From Bacillus pseudomycoides (GTDB taxonomy: Bacteria > Bacillota > Bacilli > Bacillales > Bacillaceae_G), in assembly GCF_002551005.1 (NCBI RefSeq), contig NZ_NVOY01000011.1, positions 1 through 60,351 of the forward strand: a DNA stretch of 60,351 nt, given 5' to 3'. Position 1 is the stretch's first letter, and each line of letters starts with the position of its first letter. Shown in pieces: positions 17,682 to 27,745 of the stretch. Below the pieces are notes generated by a model. That model did not search any database. It saw only the letters and a program-made list of their open reading frames with translations, and had not been told where the DNA came from. The translations under genes were made by a program, and so were the position numbers.

Positions 17682-19148
17682 ATGTATAACAATTTAGAAG
17701 AGTTAATTAAGCATCCTGTGTTTCATCATTTTGCTGAAATTTCAAAGATTCCAAGAGGATCGGGAAATGAGAAGGCAATTAGTGATTATTTAGTAAAATG
17801 TGCACAAGAGAGAAATTTAGATGTTGTACAAGATCATGCGTTAAATGTCATTATCAAGAAACCAGCGACAGCTGGATATGAGAATGTGCCAACGATTATT
17901 ATTCAAGGGCATATGGACATGGTATGTGAAAAGAATCAAGCAACTATTCATGATTTTGAAAAAGATCCAATTCAATTACGAATTGAGGGGGATATGCTGT
18001 ATGCAAATCAGACAACATTAGGTGCAGATAATGGGATTGCGGTTGCCTATGCTTTAACTTTATTAGACGCAACTGATATTCCACATCCTGCTCTTGAAGT
18101 TGTAATTACGACAGAAGAAGAGACAACGATGGGCGGCGTTTTTGCTGTTGACCCAAGCCATTTTAACGGTAAAATCTTTATTAATCTTGATTCAGAAGAA
18201 GATCATAAATTGTTAGTAAGTAGTGCGGGCGGTGCGAAAGCAGTTGAAACAATTTCTATTGCTTGGGAAGAAACGCCAGCTAACGTATTCCCGTATCGTC
18301 TATTTGTGGGCGGATTAAAGGGCGGACATTCTGGTATGGAAATTGATAAAGAAAGAGGAAATGCCAATAAAATTTTAGGCAGAGTCCTTTATTATTTATC
18401 CAACGAAATTGCATTTTCTATGAGCGACGTTCATGGTGGATTAAAAACAAATGCAATCCCGCGTGAAAGTGCAGCAACGATTTCCCTTTCTGAAAGTGAT
18501 GTGCAAAAAGTAGAAGAGAAAGTGAAAGAGTGGACAAGTATTTTACAAGAAGAACTACGCGCTGTAGATCCAGATGTGTATGTTTCTCTTACAAAATCAG
18601 AAGAAACAATTGAAAATGTATTTGCAAAAGAAACACAAAAACAACTTATTTCTTCATTATTCTTAATCCCTAACGGTATTCAAAGCATGAGTATGGAAAT
18701 AAAAGGACTAGTGGAAAGTTCAACAAACTTAGGGGTAGTTGAAACGTTACATAATGAAATTAAATTAAGAAACGAAGTAAGAAGTTCTGTGAAAAGCTTA
18801 AAACAGCATATTGTAAATGAAATTAAGCATATTACAGAAGTAGTAGGAGCGCAATTTGAGAAAGAATCTGAGTATCCAGAATGGCCATACAATCCAAACT
18901 CCTCAATTCGCAGCTTATTTGAAAAGGTGCATAAAGAAAAGTATGGCACAGATGTAGAGATTTTTGCGGTCCATGCCGGAATTGAGTGCGGTGTATTTAT
19001 GGAAAAAATCCCAGGATTAGATGCAATTTCTCTTGGACCAGATATGTTTCATGTTCATACACCAGGTGAGCATGTGAACATTCCTTCTGTAGTGAATAAC
19101 TGGGAGTATTTTATTGAAGTGTTGTGCGAGACGAAGTCGTTAATCTAA
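17682..19148 (+). CDS. pepD: Aminoacyl-histidine dipeptidase (M20C peptidase)
   Basis: The protein has 488 residues, close to the usual 485. M20 metal and catalytic motifs are visible: GHMDMVCEK (first zinc His, Asp), LGADNGIAVAY (bridging Asp), TTEEETTMGG (catalytic Glu and zinc Glu), NLDSEEDH, GGHSGMEI and the C-terminal VHTPGEHV. PepD cleaves Xaa-His and other dipeptides such as carnosine in the cytoplasm. AGAGGGGAAGC precedes ATG 17682. It is monocistronic, ended by the terminator at 19169. Confidence 0.93.
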   Translation: MYNNLEELIKHPVFHHFAEISKIPRGSGNEKAISDYLVKCAQERNLDVVQDHALNVIIKKPATAGYENVPTIIIQGHMDMVCEKNQATIHDFEKDPIQLRIEGDMLYANQTTLGADNGIAVAYALTLLDATDIPHPALEVVITTEEETTMGGVFAVDPSHFNGKIFINLDSEEDHKLLVSSAGGAKAVETISIAWEETPANVFPYRLFVGGLKGGHSGMEIDKERGNANKILGRVLYYLSNEIAFSMSDVHGGLKTNAIPRESAATISLSESDVQKVEEKVKEWTSILQEELRAVDPDVYVSLTKSEETIENVFAKETQKQLISSLFLIPNGIQSMSMEIKGLVESSTNLGVVETLHNEIKLRNEVRSSVKSLKQHIVNEIKHITEVVGAQFEKESEYPEWPYNPNSSIRSLFEKVHKEKYGTDVEIFAVHAGIECGVFMEKIPGLDAISLGPDMFHVHTPGEHVNIPSVVNNWEYFIEVLCETKSLI

Positions 19149-19168
19149 ATATGTTTGAAGTGAAAAAG

Positions 19169-19216
19169 AGGTTGTCCTATAAGTCAGTGTAACTGGCTTG
19201 TGGGCAACCTTTTTTT
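19169..19216 (+). terminator. Intrinsic terminator of pepD
   Basis: AGGTTG and CAACCT close a bulged stem and are followed by seven T residues. Confidence 0.8.
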
Positions 19217-19337
19217 ATGAGTATGAATTTAAATGCTTTTATTCGTTTTATAATAGAAGATTGCGTTTTTTACTCATGCTTCTTTGTATATTAAAGAATA
19301 AACTTAACATGTAAATGAATTGAAAGGAGCTAATAAA

Positions 19338-20093
19338 ATGAACGCACTATTATCTGCGAAAAATGTTACGAAAATTTACAATAAGAATCAATTGCCTGGA
19401 CTTAATAAGGTATCTTTTTATATTGAGTCAGGGGAATTTGTTGGTATTATGGGAGCTTCTGGATCTGGAAAGACAACTTTATTAAATATCTTATCAACCA
19501 TTGATACGCCTACAGATGGAGATATTTTGATAAAGGGCATCGATATAAAAAAACTTAATGATAATCAATCTGCAGATTTTAGAAAGGATCATTTAGGCTT
19601 TATTTTTCAAGAGTATTTCTTGCTTGATAGCTTAACAGTAATGGAAAATATCGCTGTACCACTTACTTTGTTACATAAATCTCCAAAAGAAATTGAATCA
19701 TCTATACATAGTTTAGCACAGCGTTTTGGGATATTCGAACAATTATCCAAGTACCCTAGTCAACTTTCTGGGGGACAAAAACAAAGGGTTGCAGCAGCAA
19801 GAGCGATTGCGAAACAGCCAAGTATTTTATTTGCGGATGAACCGACAGGCGCATTAGATTCAAGCTCTGCAACAGAGCTACTTCAAAAATTAAAAGAAGT
19901 AAATGAGGAACTTCATACAACGATTTTAATGGTAACTCATGATGCTTATGCAGCAAGTTTTTTAAGTAGAATTCTAATATTTAAAGATGGAAATATCATA
20001 AAAGAATTGAGAAGAACAGGAAAGGAAAGAAAAGAGTTTTTTGAAGAAATAGTAAAGGAAATCTCTAAAATTGATGAAAATCGATATAACTAA
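19338..20093 (+). CDS. ABC transporter ATP-binding protein, BceA-like
   Basis: The protein has 251 residues. It has Walker A GASGSGKT, a Q loop, signature LSGGQKQR, Walker B ILFADEPTGALD and the H loop THD. The length and the STIDTPTDGDI stretch place it with the MacB/BceA group that powers antimicrobial-peptide detoxification. GAAAGGAG precedes ATG 19338. The permease gene starts 19 bases after its stop and a two-component pair follows, so the four genes form one module. Confidence 0.92.
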   Translation: MNALLSAKNVTKIYNKNQLPGLNKVSFYIESGEFVGIMGASGSGKTTLLNILSTIDTPTDGDILIKGIDIKKLNDNQSADFRKDHLGFIFQEYFLLDSLTVMENIAVPLTLLHKSPKEIESSIHSLAQRFGIFEQLSKYPSQLSGGQKQRVAAARAIAKQPSILFADEPTGALDSSSATELLQKLKEVNEELHTTILMVTHDAYAASFLSRILIFKDGNIIKELRRTGKERKEFFEEIVKEISKIDENRYN

Positions 20094-20112
20094 AAGAGTA
20101 TGAAAGGAAGGC

Positions 20113-22089
20113 ATGATTGTGCAATTACTAACAATAGCAAAAAAGAATCTGAAGAATAACTTTTCCTTCTATTCGTTCTGTTTCGTTTCAGTAGCTTTTG
20201 TGCTGATGGTGTTTTTCTCCTTTATTTCTTTTTCCATGAACGATATGATCATGGAAAAGATTTCGTCTGATGGTAGAGTAGAAACAATGTCGAGAACGGT
20301 AGCAATCTTTGTTATGACATTTGTACTATTCTATATGTCATACTCCAATACTTTTTTTATGAAAAAAAGAATGAAAGAACTTGGAATTTATTCGCTCTTA
20401 GGGTATCGAAAGTCAACCATGCTAAAACTATTAACCTTTGAAAATATTATTATTTGTTTTGCTGCTCTAATTGTAGGAATCGCTTTTGGGGCTCTTACTC
20501 ATAAAGGAATTGTCGAAGCGATAGTTAGAATACTAAAATTACAAATCGATACTTCTGAAGTGCCACTTATTAATCCTGATGCGGTCCTATTCACTTTTGT
20601 TTTTATATTTGCTGTTTTGACTGTTTTATTTTTATCAAACTGGATTATTCTTCGAAAAAGTTCCTTACTGACTTTAGTACGTATGGAAAAAAAGGAAGAA
20701 AAGAAGGTGAAGATCAATACAGCTTTCTCGTTACTGGGATTATTCTTGATTTTAATTGGTTATTTCTTAGCTATTGATATTACAAGAGGAACGAAATCAT
20801 TGTGGAAAACGATAGGGTTTTCACCAATCGCGCTTTTAACAATGTTAAGTGTAATACTAGGGACAATTTTCTTTATTCACTCTTTTCTACCATATGCTAT
20901 TCAAAAATTGAAGCAAAAGAAAACATGGTTTTATAAGGAAGCGAATATTATTATCGTTCCAAACTTTATATTTAAAATCCGTTCGAAGGCAAAAACTTTA
21001 ATTTTGTTAACTTTATTAGTTGCAGGAACTTTTGCTATATTCGGTTCTACATTACTAACTCTCTACTATCCTGTTGCTGCTACAGAACGTATCATACCGT
21101 CAGCTATTGAGTTTCCAGTGGAAAATAAACAATTGGCTGCTAAAGCGATTAAAATTGTACAAGATACTGTTGGGAAAGAAAATATGAAATATAAAGAAAC
21201 ATCGATTATTCATGTAACATCTTCTTCTGACAACTTACCTAAAGAATATAGTGCAAATAAAGAACATGGATTTGATCTTATGTCCGAGTCGGATTACAAA
21301 GAATTAATAAAAATGCAAGGTAAAAATATAGAATTTGAGAATTTAGCTAAAAATGAAAGTATATTAGTAAAATATAGACCTGAAAAAGAAAAGGTAGATA
21401 AAGGGAACATCTATGCTTTGAACTTAACGACTACAAAAAACGTGGAGATAAAGGTAAAAGACACCACATTACTTAATCCAATCGGATTTGCAAATAGTGT
21501 AGGGACACTTGTCATTTCAGATCAACTATATAAAGAAATCAAATCCTTAGGACATAAAGAAACAACTATGATGAGCTTTAATGGAACTGATATGAGAGAT
21601 AACAAGAAAGTTTATGAAAACTTAGCTCCACTATTTAAAAATAATATTTATTTTACAAGTAGTTTTCAAAAAAATGATTACATAATTCAGCAAAATAGTT
21701 CAACATTCTTACTTATTAGTTTTATTACTATCATCTTCTTTATTGCAACAGGTAGTATTCTCTATTTCCATAATCTTTCGAGTATGATGTCAAACAAAAA
21801 TGAATTTATCATTTTAAAAAGAATGGGGTATAACAAGAAAAAGATAAAAAGAATAATAAGTAAAGAGGTCCTTACGTTATTTAGCATTCCCTACGTATTA
21901 GGATTAGCGCATAGTATTTTTGCACTGATAGCCTACAAAACGGCTTTAATGGATGATTTATTAGGAAAAAGCAGTGCTATTATAATTCCTATTCTTGTTG
22001 CGGTAATTATTTTCACCTTGGTATATATGATTTATTATTTGTTAACAAAGCGAGCATGCTATAAAATTATCTTTGACAATAAAAAGTGA
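20113..22089 (+). CDS. FtsX-like ABC permease, BceB type
   Basis: The protein has 658 residues. The N-terminal membrane helix and three further helices (about 18-40, 60-80, 110-135, 155-180) are followed by more helices around 198-310. A large extracytoplasmic domain (about 330-525) precedes three C-terminal helices. This 10-helix layout with a large domain between helices 7 and 8 is the hallmark of BceB-type permeases, which sense and remove cell-wall-active peptides. GGAAGG overlaps the ATG at 20113; GTG 20119 is an alternative start. Its target peptide is not predictable. Confidence 0.88.
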   Translation: MIVQLLTIAKKNLKNNFSFYSFCFVSVAFVLMVFFSFISFSMNDMIMEKISSDGRVETMSRTVAIFVMTFVLFYMSYSNTFFMKKRMKELGIYSLLGYRKSTMLKLLTFENIIICFAALIVGIAFGALTHKGIVEAIVRILKLQIDTSEVPLINPDAVLFTFVFIFAVLTVLFLSNWIILRKSSLLTLVRMEKKEEKKVKINTAFSLLGLFLILIGYFLAIDITRGTKSLWKTIGFSPIALLTMLSVILGTIFFIHSFLPYAIQKLKQKKTWFYKEANIIIVPNFIFKIRSKAKTLILLTLLVAGTFAIFGSTLLTLYYPVAATERIIPSAIEFPVENKQLAAKAIKIVQDTVGKENMKYKETSIIHVTSSSDNLPKEYSANKEHGFDLMSESDYKELIKMQGKNIEFENLAKNESILVKYRPEKEKVDKGNIYALNLTTTKNVEIKVKDTTLLNPIGFANSVGTLVISDQLYKEIKSLGHKETTMMSFNGTDMRDNKKVYENLAPLFKNNIYFTSSFQKNDYIIQQNSSTFLLISFITIIFFIATGSILYFHNLSSMMSNKNEFIILKRMGYNKKKIKRIISKEVLTLFSIPYVLGLAHSIFALIAYKTALMDDLLGKSSAIIIPILVAVIIFTLVYMIYYLLTKRACYKIIFDNKK

Positions 22090-22096
22090 AAATTTT

Positions 22097-22138
22097 CATA
22101 TAAAGCTAATGATAGTGAACAAGCATTAGCTTTATATG
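22097..22138 (+). promoter_or_regulatory. Long hairpin between permease and kinase genes
   Basis: A perfect 15-bp stem (CATATAAAGCTAATG / CATTAGCTTTATATG) with a 12-base loop starts 8 bases after the permease stop. No T-run follows, so it is more likely an mRNA-stability or partial attenuation element. It would separate high transporter expression from low regulator expression. Confidence 0.55.
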
Positions 22139-22167
22139 TATTTAAGCTAGTAAAGGTAAGGGAGTTT

Positions 22168-23757
22168 ATGAAAAAGTATTATGAACAAAAACAAATTATT
22201 ATTTTAATTAACCAACTTTGTATGATTATTTTTTTATGCTATGAATTTTCACGAAATAGTATTGTAGGAACAGCAAAGTTTCTCCCGTTAACACTTATAA
22301 CTATTATGGTTATTTACGGAGCTTACATTGGTTTTGTAAACATGAAAGAAAATATTACTTTATGGAAGTTTTCAAATTTACTAATCCTTGCTTCATGGCA
22401 GTTTTTATTCACACTCAGTGAAATTCAAATTTTTTATACATTAAGTACGCTACTAAGCGTAGTAATTTTATATCAGACTGCACAATTTTTTCTCTTTTTC
22501 TTTTTTCAGGATTCTACTTATACGTATAAAAAAGAAAAAGACTTGGTTTTACAGATTATATGTTTATTGACATTAATTGCGAAATTGATAAACGATAAAA
22601 TGTTCGCCATTCTATTTTTATGTCAATTCGTTTTAAGTTTTATTTGTATTGTTTTTTTGTTTTTGAAACATCGAAGACGAATCATATTTATCTTAAAAAG
22701 TGAAAAAATGCATCTACTTAAATCTTTTGCTATTCTTATTTTTTCCTTTATTGGATACGCCATGTTTTTTGCAGGAAACCCTGAATATTTAAGTAATCTA
22801 GGGTGGTATATCATGATCCTTTTCCCTTTATTTAGTATTCATGCGGTTGCTTTTAAAAATCATAAATTTATGAAGCAGTATTTTCATTTAAAGGAAGGGA
22901 AAAAGGGACTAATCCTTTTCTTTTTTCTTGTTTGTATAATTTCACTTGGGCAATTGTTTAAGTTTAATATGCTTGCCTATTTCATTATAATACATACGAT
23001 TTTCTGGTTTGTGCTGTTTTATTTCACGCTATTATATAAAGACATTAAAAAAACTATCTTTAATTCAGATATAGAAGAACCAAAAATTATGTCAGAAAGC
23101 TCTTATGCTCATAATCTTGTGCAAATAGCTAAAGAGGAAAAATTAAAACGTGATTTCTCTAATTATTTGCATGATGAAATTTTGCAAGATATTTTAGCCG
23201 TTAAAAATATGATGAATAAATCTAGCAATGAGGAGATTCATGAAATCATAGTAAAAACGTTAGAACACATAAATTTGTCTATACGAGTACAAATGGAAGA
23301 GTACTATCCAACACTATTAAAGACGCTCACTTTAAAAGAAAATTACAGTAATTTACTTGAAATGGTGCAGCAAAAATATGGAATGAAAAATATTGATATA
23401 ACTTTTAATTGTAGTGAAAAATTATTTCTAGTTGAGCCTTATCAGCTTGTTATGTACAGAATTATAAAAGAATTGGTAACAAACGCTTTCAAGCATTCTA
23501 AATGTTCAAAACTAGTTGTGAGTTTGAAGCTAGAAAATGACGAAATAGAGCTTATAGTAAAAGATAATGGTATGGGCTTAATGATTAATGAAAAGGCTAT
23601 TCCTAGTAATCATAGAGGATGGAATTCTATTAAGGAACAGCTATTTTTATTAAACGGTAAAATGACAATTTTAGAATGTAAGCCTTCAGGTTTATGCATT
23701 GTGATTCTTATCCCAATGAAAGGTGATGATTCCTATGAATATTTTATTAATAGATGA
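22168..23757 (+). CDS. Multi-pass membrane sensor histidine kinase, DesK/HisKA_3 type
   Basis: The protein has 529 residues. About eight to ten hydrophobic segments fill the first 295 residues. The dimerisation/phosphotransfer motif is NYLHDEILQDILAV with His335. The HATPase domain has ELVTNAFKHS (N box, about 432-441) and KDNGMGL (G1 box, about 466-472). HisKA_3 kinases of this shape phosphorylate NarL-type regulators. Bce systems normally use short two-helix intramembrane kinases with OmpR-type regulators, so this pairing is unusual. AAGGGAG precedes ATG 22168. It overlaps the regulator gene by 23 bases. Confidence 0.88.
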   Translation: MKKYYEQKQIIILINQLCMIIFLCYEFSRNSIVGTAKFLPLTLITIMVIYGAYIGFVNMKENITLWKFSNLLILASWQFLFTLSEIQIFYTLSTLLSVVILYQTAQFFLFFFFQDSTYTYKKEKDLVLQIICLLTLIAKLINDKMFAILFLCQFVLSFICIVFLFLKHRRRIIFILKSEKMHLLKSFAILIFSFIGYAMFFAGNPEYLSNLGWYIMILFPLFSIHAVAFKNHKFMKQYFHLKEGKKGLILFFFLVCIISLGQLFKFNMLAYFIIIHTIFWFVLFYFTLLYKDIKKTIFNSDIEEPKIMSESSYAHNLVQIAKEEKLKRDFSNYLHDEILQDILAVKNMMNKSSNEEIHEIIVKTLEHINLSIRVQMEEYYPTLLKTLTLKENYSNLLEMVQQKYGMKNIDITFNCSEKLFLVEPYQLVMYRIIKELVTNAFKHSKCSKLVVSLKLENDEIELIVKDNGMGLMINEKAIPSNHRGWNSIKEQLFLLNGKMTILECKPSGLCIVILIPMKGDDSYEYFINR

Positions 23758-24340
23758 TCACGCTTTATTTGCAAAAAGTTTAGAGATTGCTTTGGAAGAT
23801 TATCCTGAAATAGATCATTTTTACTCATTACAAAGTATTGAAAAGGTAGTCGCATTCATTAATGAGTGTAAGCCAGATATTATATTAATAGATATTAATT
23901 TAAGTAACATCAGTAATGAAGATGGTTTATGCGTAGCAAAACATATTTTAGATAGCAAATGTGACACGAAAATAGTTATATTAACAGGCTATGATTTACC
24001 TGTTTATCGGTATGAAGCTCAAAAAATTGGTGTAAGTGGTTTTATTAATAAAAATATTATGCCAGATAAGTTGTTGCAGGTTTTACTTGAGATTAATAAG
24101 GGTATATGTTATTTTCCAATGTCTACGGATCACGTTGAGGAATTAACTAATAGTGAAAAACAAATTTTACAATTACTATGTGATGGATGTAAACGTAAAG
24201 AAATTGCTACTATTTTATATGCAAGTGAACGGACTATTTCGAACCATATTCAACACATATTTGATAAGTTGGACGTTTCATCTTCGTTAGAAGCTGTAAC
24301 GAAGGGAATAAAATTAGGGTATGTTCAGCCTAATTATTAA
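23735..24340 (+). CDS. NarL/LuxR-family response regulator
   Basis: The protein has 201 residues. The receiver domain has the acidic pair Asp7-Asp8, phosphoacceptor Asp53 in LIDINLS, Thr in ILTGYD and Lys in FINKN. The LuxR-type helix-turn-helix covers about 134-190 (TNSEKQILQLLCDG, ERTISNHIQHIFDKL). I chose ATG 23735 because AAAGGTGAT lies about 8 bases before it, inside the kinase 3' end; GTG 23723 and ATG 23726 overlap that site. Likely targets are the transporter promoter upstream of 19338 and its own operon. Confidence 0.9.
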   Translation: MNILLIDDHALFAKSLEIALEDYPEIDHFYSLQSIEKVVAFINECKPDIILIDINLSNISNEDGLCVAKHILDSKCDTKIVILTGYDLPVYRYEAQKIGVSGFINKNIMPDKLLQVLLEINKGICYFPMSTDHVEELTNSEKQILQLLCDGCKRKEIATILYASERTISNHIQHIFDKLDVSSSLEAVTKGIKLGYVQPNY

Positions 24341-24807
24341 AAATAGTTAATTTAACTTATAATTTTAAGTAAAAAAGATGTGGCATATCGGAGTGAAGCA
24401 AATTATTTGTATGCACATTCAACGAAAAGTTGAGCTCGAACTGGTATCTATAGCTCATAGCTTCTTGAAACACGTAATAAAAGCTTGTCTCAAGAAAAAA
24501 GTACAAAATAGGAACACCCACAGGGAAATGTATATTCTTTGTGGGTGTTCTTATTTTAAAAGGGATTTTAAAGAAGTTTCTTTTGTTTTGATTATTATAA
24601 AGATGTCAATTTAAATAATAGTTATCCTGTCTACGGACAATTCGATCAATATTTTTTGTTAAAAGAATAGAGCAGAGTAAATTACGAAAATATGTAATCT
24701 ACTACTAAAGTAGTAAAGAAATTAGTCAATATGTAGCAAGTGACTGTTATCGGAAAAGTGTAAAATAGATTTAAATAACGAAGTTTTCAGAAAGTGAGGA
24801 GGATCAA
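24341..24807. other. 467-base stretch without a supported gene
   Basis: It contains the module's terminator at 24511-24557. A 78-codon plus-strand frame through the terminator has no ribosome site and no family resemblance, so I do not call it a gene. The last 30 bases hold the GAGGAGGATC site of the next gene. Confidence 0.5.
24511..24557 (+). terminator. Terminator of the transporter/two-component module
   Basis: GGAACACCCACA pairs with TGTGGGTGTTC and TTATTTT follows. Confidence 0.8.
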
Positions 24808-25530
24808 TTGATTAGAGAAAAAAATAAAAAACATGTAGTAATCACTGGAATAACTCAAGGTTTAGGTCGTTCATTAATTGATCGTTTTTCTGAACTAGGT
24901 TGGATCATTGCTGGATGTGGTCGTTCTAGAGATAAAATAGAGAAAATTAGGAGCCAATTTGACAGCAAACATGATTTTCAATCTGTAGATGTTTCAGATG
25001 ATCGAGCTGTTTGTACTTGGGGAGAACAGACTCTTCAGAAATACGGTCCACCAGATTTACTTATTAATAATTCTTCTATTATTAATAAAAATGCGGATCT
25101 TTGGACGATTTCTTCAAAAGAGTTTGCAAATGTTATGGATATCAATGTGAATGGTGCAGTCAATGTTATACGGGCATTTGTGCCAGGTATGATTCATAAC
25201 AAACAAGGTATCATAATCAATATTAGCTCAAGTTGGGGGCGTGCTGGTGAGGCGAAACTGGCGCCTTATTGTGCTTCGAAGTTTGCTATTGAGGGGTTGA
25301 CTCAATCCATGGCATTAGAGTTACCGAAAGAAATGGCAGTAGTCGCAGTAGATCCAGGAGGAGGCATTCATACTTCGATGTTATAATCATGTGCACCAAA
25401 TTATGTATCGAGTTCTCCAACAGCTGAGGATTGGTCACATGTCGCTGTACCGTATATGCTTAGCATTACATCAAATGATAATGGGAAGTCGCTTACTTGT
25501 CCTAAAGTAATGAGTGATGCTAATGAATAA
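24808..25530 (+). pseudogene. Short-chain dehydrogenase/reductase with one in-frame ochre codon
   Basis: The frame has 241 codons from TTG 24808 (GAGGAGGATC 5 bases before it). It is uninterrupted except for TAA at 25384-25386. Classical SDR motifs are present: TGITQGLGRS (cofactor loop), NNSS in place of NNAG, SSSWG and YCASK (Tyr and Lys of the catalytic triad). After the stop, SCAPNYVSSSPTAEDW and about 45 codons continue to TAA 25528. A CAA to TAA change (Leu-Gln-Ser) would explain it. The truncated 192-residue product keeps the catalytic residues but loses the C-terminal cap. The next gene overlaps its end, as in an operon. Confidence 0.85.
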
Positions 25531-26806
25531 GAGGCTGTATAGAGTGACAAAAAATTCTTCTATAACATATAGAGCTTTATTAAAGAATAATGTGTCATTT
25601 AGAAACTTATTTTTTGCTTTATCCATCAGTACATTAGGTGATTGGTTTTACTCTGTAGCTCTTATGGGATTCCTATATAAAACTACGAATTCACCTCTAA
25701 TCATAAGTATGCTATTACTAGCAGGAGCTCTGCCAAGGCTTCTGTTTAGTCCTTTTGTAGGAGTCTTTATTGACCGTTTTAATAAGAAAAAAATAATGGT
25801 AATAACAGATCTTTTTAGGGGCTGCTTAATTATATTGGCGATTCCTTTTTCACATAATCTATCAGCTTTGTTTTTACTCACCATTTTGAATTCAATTGCA
25901 AGTATATTTTTTAACCCAGCAAGACAAGCAACTATACCTGCTTTAGTACATAAAAATGAGCTTGCTATAGCTAATTCTCTTTCTAATGTAGTTTACGGAG
26001 CAATGGGAATTATAGGTGCTTCGTTAGGCGGGGTGTTAACAGCTTTAGTTTCTTATAAATTTGCTTTTGTAATTGATTCTTTGTCTTTTTTTCTTTGTGC
26101 TTTAATTGTATCATTTACGACAATTCCTTTAATGAAAAACAGCGCTCAATCAATGCAGATGACATACAAGCAAAGTATAGTAGAAGGATATGGATATATT
26201 TAACAAAAAAAGATTGTATCAGCTTTAGTGTTTGTTGGTATGTCTTAGGGAATTGTAGCAGGGGCCTATCAAGTATTAATCATCATATATGCTACTAAAA
26301 TTTTTCATGCAGAAGATATTGGTATTGGGATACTTTATTCAACTCAAGGGTTAGGTACATTAGTTGGGAGTTGGATTGTTGCTAAATATTATAGTACAAA
26401 TACAAACAAAATGAAAAAAGTGTTTGGATGGGCCTATCTCATTCAAGGTTTATTTTTCATATTTTTTATCATTTCGAGCCAATTATGGTTAGGTGTAATT
26501 TTATTATTTATTATGCGAGCAGCTGGAGGATTAATCTCTCCTATAGATAGTACACTACTTCAAAAATATACACCTAATGAAATGTTAGGGCGAGTTTTTA
26601 CTTTTCATACTGTTACGTATTCCTCTTTTATGCAAATGTCTACTTTTTTCACTGGTATTTTGTTAAGCTACATTAGTCCTCAAAGCGTCGAGCTATTATT
26701 TGGTTTCCTTTGTGTTATTGTGAGCTTATATTGGTTAATTGCATACTACACCAACAAATTGGTTGAACCTGTGGGAAAGCAACCAAGTATAGAACGTTCT
26801 TGTTAG
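25523..26806 (+). pseudogene. MFS transporter with two in-frame stop codons
   Basis: One frame of 428 codons starts at ATG 25523 (or GTG 25514), overlapping the end of the SDR gene. It is broken by TAA at 26201-26203 and TAG at 26246-26248. Before the stops come six hydrophobic segments with the MFS loop DRFNKKKIM; after them a further block (GIVAGAYQVLIIIYA onward) completes about 12 helices. This resembles the MFS_3 (enterobactin-exporter-like) drug or siderophore efflux group. The second stop fits Trp TGG to TAG. The gene cannot make a full transporter without readthrough. Confidence 0.85.
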
Positions 26807-26898
26807 AAGGATTTACATATACTTTCAGTGAAGATATACAACTTCTTTAGGAAGATTGTATTTAACTAGAGTACTAAAAATTTTTACTTCAACACAAG

Positions 26899-26947
26899 AA
26901 GCAGATAAGCATTCAAAATAGATGAATGCTTATCTGCTTTATTTTGT
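26899..26947 (+). terminator. Strong terminator downstream of the MFS pseudogene
   Basis: A 17-bp perfect stem (AAGCAGATAAGCATTCA / TGAATGCTTATCTGCTT) is followed by TATTTTG. Confidence 0.85.
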
Positions 26948-27043
26948 CTGTATTTAGAATTCATACTTTCCCTAATAAATATAAATGTTTAGATATTTAG
27001 TTACAATTGCTTATTATATATTTTTGTTTATAAAAAATAAAAA

Positions 27044-27562
27044 TTATTTATTTGCTCCATTCATTGCATACAAATAAAAAATATAATCAGTCGAAGTTCC
27101 TGCATAACCTAATTGTCTTAACATAGCCGTTATATTCCCGCGATGATATGTTCCATGATTGACAACATGTTGGACCAACTCAAAGACATTCGTGTTTAAT
27201 CGTCCAAAGTGAGGATGTTCAGGTGAAATGACCCTATCCAAGTTTTCTTGACGAGCAAAGAATGCTTGGTAGTCTTCGGATAAATTCAAAAATAACTGTT
27301 CCATTTCTTCCGAGTTTGTTCCTTTTACTTTTTCTGAAAGGTGTATTGCAGATGTCTTCACTTCATCGAAAGGCTTTCCTAATAAAGTACCTAGCCAGAT
27401 TGTATCCGTAATATACATATGCATAAACGTTTGTGAAATAGAAGAGAAGACACTTTGTACTTCTGTAGACCAAACGTCTGCTGGTAGTGTCTTTAAGTGT
27501 GCAAATAGCCTTTTATTTGCCCAAACGTGATAATCATAAGTTTGTAAAACAGGATGTTTCAT
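27044..27562 (-). CDS. DinB-family metal-dependent protein
   Basis: The protein has 172 residues with the four-helix DinB layout and its metal-binding His triad: His48 (FMHMYITD), His136 and His140 (HVVNHGTYHRGN). Trp and Tyr-rich N-terminal helix YDYHVWANKRL is typical. DinB proteins include bacillithiol- and mycothiol-dependent transferases and many unassigned members. A GGAGGAATTTTC site precedes ATG 27562. It stands alone on the minus strand. Confidence 0.88.
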   Translation of the reverse strand: MKHPVLQTYDYHVWANKRLFAHLKTLPADVWSTEVQSVFSSISQTFMHMYITDTIWLGTLLGKPFDEVKTSAIHLSEKVKGTNSEEMEQLFLNLSEDYQAFFARQENLDRVISPEHPHFGRLNTNVFELVQHVVNHGTYHRGNITAMLRQLGYAGTSTDYIFYLYAMNGANK

Positions 27563-27745
27563 TGAAAATTCCTCCAGTTTCAGTTGAATTCAAATTATAG
27601 GCTTATGTTATATATACAACCAATGTTTATGAGTTTCCTGTTAGAAATTATGAAAATGCATTTTATGAAAAGGAAATGGAATCTTTTATCTTGTTTTGTA
27701 TAGTTTCATGCATCCAAGCAAAAAGTAACGTTGGAGGTGAGCAAG

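Noticed and set aside
24378-24614. 78-codon frame after the response regulator gene
   Set aside because: It has no ribosome site, no family resemblance and runs through a terminator.
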